Positions 1 through 5,485 of a DNA stretch of 7,402 bases are shown piece by piece; the first letter of the stretch is position 1; every line of letters starts with the position of its first letter. The notes below the pieces were generated by a model. It did not search any database. It had not been told where the DNA came from and saw nothing but the letters and a program-made list of their open reading frames with translations. Source of the stretch: Actinomycetes bacterium (GTDB taxonomy: Bacteria; Actinomycetota; Acidimicrobiia; Acidimicrobiales; RAAP-2); assembly GCA_021802025.1 (NCBI GenBank), contig JAKABC010000089.1:1-7402 (forward strand). The letters are read 5' to 3'. Made by a program: the position numbers and the translations under genes.

Positions 1-1536
1 CCCCGCCACGGCCAGGAAGGCCGCCTGGGAGCGCATCAGCCAGGTCCGCCAGCGCGACGGCGGCATCGGCTCGAGCAGCGTGAGCCGCGGCGTGCGCCAC
101 TCGCGCCGGTCGGCCACCACCGGTGGGGGCTGCATGCGCCGAAGACCGATCGGCAGGCCGACGACGAGCCCCAGCCCCCCCACCACCGAGAGCACCTCGA
201 GCAGGCGCAGCACCGGCACCGTCGTGAAGAGGGTGGAGATCATGAGGTCGAGTGACAGCACCACGAGCGCGACGATCATCACGACCGCGAGCGCGTTGAG
301 CCACCGGCCGTTCTTCCACGGGCCCATGAGCGCGACGTCGTTGCTGAGCAGCAGCACGATGATCGTCGTGTAGGGCAGCATGAGCCCGCACAGCGCCTGG
401 ACCGCGAGCGTGATCGTCCCGAGCGGCGCGCCCGGCAAGACGGCGACCAGCCCCGCCACCACGAGCAGGGCCGCGTAGCCCCCGTAGAACCCCTTGGCCT
501 CGGAGAAGCGGGCGTTGAGCCCCTGGTGGGTCGAGGAGAGGTCGCCGATGGCGTAGGAGCTCGCGAGGGTCACCACGGCCGCGCCGATGACCGAGCTGTT
601 GAGCAGCAAGATCGCGTACAGCGCGCCGGCCGTCGGGCCGACGAAGCGGCGCAGCCCCTGCGCCACCCCGAGGGCGCTGGTGTAGGCGTTGGTCCCGCCG
701 TGGCCGGCCAGCCCGGCCGCGGTCGCCGCGACGATGACCCCGGCGACGATCACCACGACGAACGCCCCCACGATGGTGTCGACCCGCTCGTAGTTGAGCC
801 ACCGCGGCGAGATCCGCTTGTCGACGATGTTCGACTCCTGGAAGAAGAGCTGCCAGGGGGCGACCGTGGTGCCGATGATCGAGATGATGAGCAGCACCGC
901 CGACGAGCTGGCCCCCCCGCGTATCGAGGGCACGACCGCGTGGTGCAGGACCGACCCCCACAGCGGGTGGGCCACGACCGCCAGGGGGACGATCACGAAG
1001 TTGACCGCGATGAAGAGCATCATGAAGCGCTCCCAGCGGCGGAACGAGCCCGTCGCGGTGACCGCGAAGAGCACGACCACGGCGATCGGCACCGAGACGA
1101 GCGGACGGACCCCCAGGTACTCCATCGACAGCGAGATGCCGATGAACTCGGTGACGATGATGAGGAAGTTGAGCGCGAGGATCGAGAAGATCGAGGTGTT
1201 GCCCCAGAAGCGCCCGAAGCGCTCTCGGATCAGGCGCCCGTGGCCGACGCCGGTCACCGCGCCCAGACGGGCCACCATCTCTTGGATCACCACCAGCACC
1301 GGGATCAACAGCGGCAGGGTCCAGAGCAGGGTGTAGCCGTAGTTCTGGCCGGCCTGGGCGTAGGTCGACACCCCGCCGGCGTCGTTGTCGCCGACCATGA
1401 CGATGAGCCCCGGCCCGAGGATCGCCACCAGGGTGAGCAGGCGCGCGCGCAGCCCCTGGCGGGGCGACTCGTCGTGGGCGCGGATGGTCCCGAAGGCGCC
1501 GGTTATCTGGTTCTCGGTCGTCGGCTCGCGTGGCAT
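1..1536 (-). CDS. NRAMP-fold divalent metal transporter, NRMT-like (probable Mg2+ uptake), partial
   Basis: Integral membrane protein that probably imports divalent cations, most likely Mg2+. The reading frame is open from the ATG to the window edge (512 codons), so only the extreme C-terminus is missing. Hydrophobic segments lie near residues 33-48, 67-88, 114-135, 145-160, 172-190, 212-232, 253-275, 298-327, 353-372, 375-397, 412-434 and 443-464, and another begins at about 503. The TM1 metal motif, DPGN in classical NRAMPs, reads GDNDAGG (49-55). The TM6 motif, MPHN in classical members, reads APWQ (226-229), so the metal-coordinating Met is Ala and the His is Trp. Loss of this soft-ligand site is the hallmark reported for the NRMT clade, whose studied member carries Mg2+ and Mn2+ without proton coupling. 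The start is set by AGGAGG four bases upstream. The gene follows an MgtE-like sensor on the same strand. The fold is certain; the Mg2+ substrate is inferred. Confidence 0.88.
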   Translation of the reverse strand, partial: MPREPTTENQITGAFGTIRAHDESPRQGLRARLLTLVAILGPGLIVMVGDNDAGGVSTYAQAGQNYGYTLLWTLPLLIPVLVVIQEMVARLGAVTGVGHGRLIRERFGRFWGNTSIFSILALNFLIIVTEFIGISLSMEYLGVRPLVSVPIAVVVLFAVTATGSFRRWERFMMLFIAVNFVIVPLAVVAHPLWGSVLHHAVVPSIRGGASSSAVLLIISIIGTTVAPWQLFFQESNIVDKRISPRWLNYERVDTIVGAFVVVIVAGVIVAATAAGLAGHGGTNAYTSALGVAQGLRRFVGPTAGALYAILLLNSSVIGAAVVTLASSYAIGDLSSTHQGLNARFSEAKGFYGGYAALLVVAGLVAVLPGAPLGTITLAVQALCGLMLPYTTIIVLLLSNDVALMGPWKNGRWLNALAVVMIVALVVLSLDLMISTLFTTVPVLRLLEVLSVVGGLGLVVGLPIGLRRMQPPPVVADRREWRTPRLTLLEPMPPSRWRTWLMRSQAAFLAVAG

Positions 1537-1540
1537 CTCA

Positions 1541-1546
1541 CCTCCT
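1541..1546 (-). promoter_or_regulatory. Shine-Dalgarno of the NRAMP-like transporter
   Basis: On the minus strand this reads AGGAGG, followed by TGAG and the ATG at 1536. This near-perfect match to the 16S anti-SD sequence fixes the start codon. It contrasts with the sensor gene upstream, which has no such site and appears leaderless. That suggests the transporter is translated from a longer transcript with a real 5' leader. Confidence 0.8.
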
Positions 1547-1547
1547 G

Positions 1548-1568
1548 GCGTGGTCGGGGCGACCACGC
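1548..1568 (-). promoter_or_regulatory. Perfect 9-bp inverted repeat next to the transporter RBS
   Basis: GCGTGGTCG (1548-1556), a 3-base spacer and CGACCACGC (1560-1568) form a perfect inverted repeat. On the minus strand it ends one base before the AGGAGG site. In RNA it would be a stable stem with a 3-nt loop beside the ribosome binding site; in DNA it could be an operator for a dimeric regulator. The symmetry is seen directly. Either function is inference. Confidence 0.5.
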
Positions 1569-1689
1569 GGAGGCCTAGCGGGGCCGGGCTCGTGCGATGG
1601 GTCGCCTATGGGTCGGGTCCGCCCCGGGGGCGGTACTCGGGGGTTTCAGAGAGACCCCCTTAGAACGAGAGCGCGCGCGGTGACCACGG

Positions 1690-2949
1690 TCACTCCTCCG
1701 CCGCGCTCGGGCCGAAGTCGGCGCGCCAGCCCTGGGGCAGGAGCTCCTCGAGGAGGTCGTCGACGGTGACGACGCCGACCATGCGCTGGTGCTCGTCGTC
1801 GAGCACCGGCAGCACCGTGAGGTTGAAGTCGCTCATCTTGCGCGCCACGCGCAGGACGTCCCAGTGGGGGTGGACGTGGGCCAGGGGGCTGCGCGCCGCG
1901 GCCAGGGCCAGGTCGTCGGGCCGGGCCCGCACCAGCGACCCGATGGCCGCGGCGCCCAGGGGCTGGCCGCCCTCGTCGACGACGAAGACGGCCTGCACGC
2001 TCGCCGCGGGCGCGCTCGAGTCGCGCACGGCGTCCAGGGCCACAGCGACGGTGGCCGTCGCCGGCACCGAGACGAAGTCCGTGTTCATCAGCCCGCCGGC
2101 CGTGTCGGCGTTGTAGGAGAGGAGTCGGCGGACCTTGGACTGCTGCTCGGGCGGCAGCTTCTCCAAGATGGGCAGGCGCCGCTCCTGGTCGACCTCGGTG
2201 ATCAGGTCGGCCGCGTTGTCGGGCTCCATGCGCGCGAGCAGGCGCGCGGCCTCGGCGTCGGAGCGGCCCTCGAGGAACTCGAGCTGGTGGGGCGTGTCGA
2301 GCTCTTCGAAGACGTCGGCCTCGAGCTCGCGGTCGAGGCCGACCGCCTCGATGATCTCCTCGCCCTCTTCGTGGCTCGCCTGCTCGACGAGGTCGGCGAT
2401 CTGGGCCGGGTGGAGGCGGGCCAGCTTGCGGTACGGGATGCGCAGCCGGGCCGTGGGCACGTGGCTCACGAAGGGCTCGATCGAGGCGAAGTCGACGATC
2501 GAGTCACTGCGCGCCGCGCCGGCCGAGCTGCGCCCGACGAGCCGACGCAGGAACGACCGGGGACTCGGGTCGACGCCGACGACCTCCCAGCGCCCGTCCA
2601 CCTCGGCGATCTCGATCTCGTTGGCGATGATGAGCCGCCCGCGCACCAGGTTGATGAGGTGGCGGGCCAGTAGGTCCTCGGCCAGCAGCAGCTCGCCGGG
2701 GCGGCGCTCGAAGCGGCGCAGGTCGACCCGGCGCCCCTCGAAGGTCACCCGCCCCTCGGCGAGGCCCCCGATCTTGCGCACCGGGACGAAGAGGTCCCGG
2801 CCCTCGATGCGGATGACCGCCCCGACGATCGGGGGGTGCGGGTCGTCGCCCAGGCGCGCGACGAGGTCCTGGACGCGACCGATCCTCTCGCCGTCCGGGT
2901 CGAAGATCGGGCGGTGGAGGATCGAAGAGAGGTGGCGGATAGCGGTCAT
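1690..2949 (-). CDS. Soluble PRC-barrel / MgtE_N / CBS-pair protein, probable Mg2+ sensor of the adjacent transporter
   Basis: A 419-residue cytosolic protein with no membrane segment. Residues 1-80 resemble a PRC-barrel (HRPIFDPDGERIGRVQDLV). Residues 85-127 look like a second small beta domain. Residues 176-285 are an MgtE_N superhelical domain (LHPAQIADLV at 179-188, MEPDNAADLI at 241-250, then LLSYNADTAGGLM at 276-288, the usual junction into CBS). Two CBS motifs fill about 286-404 and end in VTVDDLLEELLP (394-405). In MgtE channels the N and CBS domains bind Mg2+ through acidic residues and lock the pore; here the chain stops where the plug helix and five-helix pore would begin. The acidic VDD...EE stretch of CBS2 is retained. 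The gene appears leaderless, with TAGCCT 11 bases before the ATG. The likely role, inferred from domains and neighbour, is to sense Mg2+ and gate or stabilise the NRAMP-like transporter. Confidence 0.85.
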   Translation of the reverse strand: MTAIRHLSSILHRPIFDPDGERIGRVQDLVARLGDDPHPPIVGAVIRIEGRDLFVPVRKIGGLAEGRVTFEGRRVDLRRFERRPGELLLAEDLLARHLINLVRGRLIIANEIEIAEVDGRWEVVGVDPSPRSFLRRLVGRSSAGAARSDSIVDFASIEPFVSHVPTARLRIPYRKLARLHPAQIADLVEQASHEEGEEIIEAVGLDRELEADVFEELDTPHQLEFLEGRSDAEAARLLARMEPDNAADLITEVDQERRLPILEKLPPEQQSKVRRLLSYNADTAGGLMNTDFVSVPATATVAVALDAVRDSSAPAASVQAVFVVDEGGQPLGAAAIGSLVRARPDDLALAAARSPLAHVHPHWDVLRVARKMSDFNLTVLPVLDDEHQRMVGVVTVDDLLEELLPQGWRADFGPSAAEE

Positions 2950-2960
2950 AGCCCGGTGAC

Positions 2961-2966
2961 AGGCTA
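2961..2966 (-). promoter_or_regulatory. -10 box of the MgtE-like sensor gene
   Basis: The minus strand reads TAGCCT, 11 bases before the ATG, with no Shine-Dalgarno sequence between. Transcription starting about 6-8 bases after the box would leave a leader of only a few bases. A weak -35 candidate (CTGAGG, 2985-2990) lies 18 bases upstream. The same hexamer precedes the threonine aldolase gene, which supports the call. Confidence 0.5.
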
Positions 2967-3015
2967 CCCGTCGTCCCCCCGTCCCCTCAGGGGCGCGTCG
3001 GTGACGAGCGGGTGA

Positions 3016-4035
3016 TCAGACCCGGAGCCGGGCGACCGCCGCGACGGCCCGCTCGAGGCCGTCGTCGTCGACGTCGTGGTGGGTCACGAAGCGGGCCCGG
3101 CGTGGCCCGACCGTCCCTCCGAGCACGCCGGCCGCGGCGAGCTCGGCGACGATGCGCCGGGCCTCGGGGTGGTCGAACGAGACGATGTTGGTCCGGCACG
3201 TCGCCGGGTCGTAGCCGGCCTCGGGCAGGGCCTCGGCGAACGCCTCGGCCAGGCGCCGGGCCCGGCGGTGGTCCTCGGCCAGCCGCTCGACCATCGTGTC
3301 GAGCGCCACGAGCCCGGCCGCGGCGAGGAACCCCGCCTGGCGTAGCGCGCCCCCGAAGCGCTTGCGCTCGATCCGGGCCCGCTCCATGAGCTCGCGCGGC
3401 CCGGCGAGCAGCGAGCCGACCGGCGCGCAGAGCCCCTTGGAGAGACAGGCCATGACCGTCGTCGCCGGCGCACACAGCGCGGCCGCGCTCTCCCCGGTGG
3501 CGACGACGGCGTTGAAGAGTCGGGCGCCGTCGAGGTGGAGGGGCCGCGGCCCGGCCCGGGCGGCCAGCTCGGCCAGGTCGGCCGAGGACCAGGGCACGCC
3601 CCCGGCGTACATGTGGGTGTTCTCGACCGCGATCGCGCGCACCGCCACCTGGTGGTCGGCCTCGGCGGCGAGCGCCTCGTCGACCGCCTCGAGGTCGACG
3701 AGCCCGGCGCTATCGTCCACCGTCCAGAACTGGACCCCGGCGTTGCGCGCGGCCGCGCCCATCTCGAAACCGATGACGTGCTGGTGGGCCCCGCACACGA
3801 CGACGTCGCCCGGGGCGCACAGCACTCTCAGGGCGATCTGGTTGCCCATCACGCCCGAGGGCACGAAGAGGGCGGCCTCCTTGCCGGTCAGGGTGGCGAA
3901 GCGGGCCTCGAGAGCCGCGACGGTCGGGTCCTCCCCGTAGCCGTCGTCACCGACCACGGCGCCGGCCATCGCCTCGCGCATCGCCGCGGTGGGCTGGGTG
4001 ACGGTGTCGCTTCTTAGGTCGACGGCGCGGGACAC
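3016..4035 (-). CDS. ltaE: Low-specificity L-threonine aldolase
   Basis: Cytosolic PLP enzyme of the beta-eliminating lyase family that reversibly splits L-threonine or allo-threonine into glycine and acetaldehyde. At 339 residues it is full length. Family motifs appear in order: DLRSDTVT (6-13), YGEDPTV (33-39), the SGVMGNQ turn (60-66), His84 in the position that stacks on PLP, ENTHMYAGG (138-146), LHLDGARLFNA (166-176) with Asp169 and Arg172 for the cofactor and substrate, and LSKGL (198-202) with Lys200 as the Schiff-base lysine. The start is a GTG at 4033-4035: it gives the expected N-terminus and lies 6 bases after a TAGCCT box, so the mRNA is probably leaderless. It diverges from the thioesterase gene across 34 bases. 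The role is probably glycine/threonine metabolism; stereospecificity cannot be read from the sequence. Confidence 0.95.
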   Translation of the reverse strand: MSRAVDLRSDTVTQPTAAMREAMAGAVVGDDGYGEDPTVAALEARFATLTGKEAALFVPSGVMGNQIALRVLCAPGDVVVCGAHQHVIGFEMGAAARNAGVQFWTVDDSAGLVDLEAVDEALAAEADHQVAVRAIAVENTHMYAGGVPWSSADLAELAARAGPRPLHLDGARLFNAVVATGESAAALCAPATTVMACLSKGLCAPVGSLLAGPRELMERARIERKRFGGALRQAGFLAAAGLVALDTMVERLAEDHRRARRLAEAFAEALPEAGYDPATCRTNIVSFDHPEARRIVAELAAAGVLGGTVGPRRARFVTHHDVDDDGLERAVAAVARLRV

Positions 4036-4041
4036 GGCTCG

Positions 4042-4047
4042 AGGCTA
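4042..4047 (-). promoter_or_regulatory. -10 box of the threonine aldolase gene (leaderless)
   Basis: The minus strand reads TAGCCT, identical to the box before the MgtE-like gene, six bases from the GTG start. No Shine-Dalgarno sequence fits in that space. No convincing -35 hexamer is visible; any -35 contact would fall on the first codons of the divergent thioesterase gene. Confidence 0.6.
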
Positions 4048-4056
4048 TCGGCTCCC

Positions 4057-4062
4057 TAGACT
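4057..4062 (+). promoter_or_regulatory. -10 box of the thioesterase gene (leaderless)
   Basis: TAGACT lies seven bases before the GTG at 4070-4072. That spacing puts the transcription start at or within a base or two of the start codon. It decides the start: the reading frame is open further upstream to 3989, but that extension would cover both promoters and the beginning of the divergent aldolase gene. The same core with flanks (GCTCC, TAGACT, GGGGCC-like) recurs before fabH. Confidence 0.65.
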
Positions 4063-4069
4063 GCGGCCC

Positions 4070-4513
4070 GTGAGCGAACACCCCACCCCGAGCTCGGGCT
4101 CGGACCACGAGGACTGGTCGGCGCGGATCCCCGCGCGGCCCACGGTCAACGACGTCCTCGGCGTCGAGCTCGTCGTCGCCAACCCTGAGCGGGTCGTGCT
4201 GCGCGTCACCGTCGACGAGCGGGTCCACCAGCCCTACGGGGTCTTGCACGGGGGCGTCTCGGCCCTGCTCGCCGAGGGGGCCGCATCCGTGGGCGGGGCC
4301 CTCAGCGTGGGGCCCGGTCACACCGTGGTGGGCACCGAGCTCAACTGCTCGCACCTGCGCGCGATGAGCGAGGGCGTCCTCACCGCCACGGCCACCCCCA
4401 TCCGCAAGGGTCGGCGGGTCCACGTGTGGGGGATCGAGCTGCGCGACGACGCGGATCGCCTGATCAGCGTGGCTCGATGCACGCTGCAGGTCCTCGACGC
4501 ACCCGGGGCCTGA
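4070..4513 (+). CDS. Hotdog-fold acyl-CoA thioesterase, MenI/EntH (PaaI superfamily) type
   Basis: A single-domain 147-residue hotdog enzyme predicted to hydrolyse an aromatic or acyl-CoA thioester in the cytosol. The signature VLHGGVSALLAE (58-69) carries the catalytic trio Gln54, His60 and Glu69. Their spacing of 6 and 9 residues equals that of Gln48, His54 and Glu63 in E. coli YdiI (MenI) as I remember it. The rest also follows that family: VVGTELNCSHLR, EGVLTATATP, then GRRVHVWGIEL and DRLISVARCT. The first 20 or so residues are polar and probably disordered. Translation starts at GTG 4070, just after a TAGACT box, so the mRNA is leaderless. The substrate could be 1,4-dihydroxy-2-naphthoyl-CoA (menaquinone pathway), but no men gene is visible and general PaaI-like housekeeping is equally possible. 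FabH follows 48 bases later with its own promoter. Confidence 0.88.
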   Translation: MSEHPTPSSGSDHEDWSARIPARPTVNDVLGVELVVANPERVVLRVTVDERVHQPYGVLHGGVSALLAEGAASVGGALSVGPGHTVVGTELNCSHLRAMSEGVLTATATPIRKGRRVHVWGIELRDDADRLISVARCTLQVLDAPGA

Positions 4514-4526
4514 GCCGACCCGCTCC

Positions 4527-4532
4527 TAGACT
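4527..4532 (+). promoter_or_regulatory. -10 box of fabH
   Basis: TAGACT sits in the 48-base gap after the thioesterase stop codon, in a context (GCTCC before, GGGGCC after) nearly the same as at 4057. A start about 7 bases downstream gives a leader of some 23 bases that includes the GGGAGG ribosome site. No recognisable -35 hexamer is seen. Confidence 0.55.
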
Positions 4533-4550
4533 GGGGCCACCAGGCACGGC

Positions 4551-4556
4551 GGGAGG
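4551..4556 (+). promoter_or_regulatory. Shine-Dalgarno of fabH
   Basis: GGGAGG lies five bases before the ATG at 4562. It confirms that start, and it shows that fabH, unlike the two divergent genes before it, uses a conventional leadered mRNA. Confidence 0.75.
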
Positions 4557-4561
4557 ACTCC

Positions 4562-5485
4562 ATGGGCGCGCGCTTCATCGGCTGGGGCACGGCGGTGCCC
4601 GATCGGGTGGTCACCAACGACGAGCTCTCCTTGACCCTGGACACCTCCGACCAGTGGATCACCGAGCGCACCGGCATCAAGGAGCGTCGCGTCGGCGGCA
4701 GCGCCCGCACCCTGGGCGCCGAGGCCGGGCGTCGGGCCATGGCCGACGCCGGGATCGAGCCCGGCGACATCGACTTCTTGATCCTGGCCACCACGACGCC
4801 CGACCGCATCACCCCGGCCACGGCGACCCTCATCGCCCACGACCTCGGATTGAGCTGCCCGGCGATGGACCTCAACGCCGCCTGCAGCGGCTTCATGTAC
4901 GCCGTGCGAACCGCCTACGGACTGCTCGAGACGGGCACCAAGCGGGTCCTGGTGATGGGCGCGGAGAACCTCTCGCGCTGGACCGACTGGAACGACCGCA
5001 ACATCGCGGTCCTGCTCGCCGACGGGGCCGGCGCCGCGGTGCTCGAGTACGACCCCACCGAGAACGACCTCCTCTCGTTCTACCTCGGGGCCGAGGGCGC
5101 CGACGCCGACCTGCTCACCTGCGAGCACGGCGGCTTCATCCAGATGGACGGCAAGGAGGTCTTCCGCCGGGCCGTGCGCGTCGTCGTCGACTCCGCGGAG
5201 AAGGCCCTGGCCGCGGCCGGGATCACGGCCGACGAGCTCAGCCTCGTCGTGCCCCACCAGGCGAACATCCGGATCATCCAGGCCGCCTGCCAGCGCCTCG
5301 AGGTGGAGATGGACCGGGCCGTCGTCGTCCTCGACCGCTACGGCAACACCTCGAGCGCCTCGATCCCCCTCGCGGTCGCCGACGCGCGGGCGAACGACCG
5401 GATCCACAAGGGCGACTACGCCCTGCTGACCGGCTTCGGGGCCGGGATGACCTGGGCCTCGGCCGTGGTGCGGTGGTCGCGGTGA
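4562..5485 (+). CDS. fabH: 3-oxoacyl-ACP synthase III (KAS III)
   Basis: Thiolase-fold condensing enzyme of 307 residues, close to the usual 310-335. KAS III starts fatty acid chains by joining an acyl-CoA primer to malonyl-ACP. The catalytic triad is complete: Cys108 in NAACSGF, His232 in VPHQANIRII, and Asn262 in YGNTSSASIP. CoA-site residues Trp32 and Arg36 (SDQWITERTGI) match the E. coli numbering, and Arg146 lies in the DRN...DGAGAA segment. The GFGAGMTW glycine-rich end is present. It is not beside fabD, acpP or fabF, so it may be a stand-alone housekeeping enzyme or one making a special lipid or secondary metabolite primer; the primer preference cannot be read from the sequence. Its TGA overlaps the GTG start of the next gene by four bases. 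Confidence 0.93.
   Translation: MGARFIGWGTAVPDRVVTNDELSLTLDTSDQWITERTGIKERRVGGSARTLGAEAGRRAMADAGIEPGDIDFLILATTTPDRITPATATLIAHDLGLSCPAMDLNAACSGFMYAVRTAYGLLETGTKRVLVMGAENLSRWTDWNDRNIAVLLADGAGAAVLEYDPTENDLLSFYLGAEGADADLLTCEHGGFIQMDGKEVFRRAVRVVVDSAEKALAAAGITADELSLVVPHQANIRIIQAACQRLEVEMDRAVVVLDRYGNTSSASIPLAVADARANDRIHKGDYALLTGFGAGMTWASAVVRWSR

Larger units (their letters stand above)
1537..1689 (-). other. 153-nt intergenic leader with several inverted repeats
   Basis: This is the gap between the sensor stop codon and the transporter start. In minus-strand order it contains four symmetric elements. A GTGACC/GGTCAC repeat (1680-1693) overlaps the sensor stop codon. A GGGGG/CCCCC stem with an 11-nt loop lies at 1639-1659. 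A CCGCCCC/GGGGCGG near-palindrome lies at 1619-1633. The 9-bp repeat at 1548-1568 comes last. I see no clean -10 box and no U-tract terminator, so read-through from the sensor gene is plausible. I compared it from memory with the M-box (ykoK) and yybP-ykoY metal riboswitch consensus sequences and could not match either. Confidence 0.4.

Noticed and set aside
526..1578. Long plus-strand open frame of 350 codons opposite the transporter gene
   Set aside because: Its product is a mass of Arg, Asp, Gly and His without any fold signature. It is the antisense shadow of a GC-rich membrane protein gene with clear family motifs.
2983..2993. CCCCT/AGGGG hairpin as terminator of threonine aldolase
   Set aside because: It is only a 5-bp near-palindrome with no loop to speak of and no U-tract. 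It overlaps the likely -35 region of the MgtE-like gene promoter.
3989..4069. Longer N-terminus for the thioesterase starting at ATG 3989
   Set aside because: It would cover both divergent promoters and the first codons of threonine aldolase. The extra residues do not belong to the hotdog family, and the GTG at 4070 sits 7 bases after a TAGACT box.
4426..5481. Long in-frame extension of the nucleotidyltransferase across fabH
   Set aside because: The extension is low-complexity Arg/Gly/His sequence entirely inside fabH in another frame. The NTP-binding fold starts right after the GTG at 5482.
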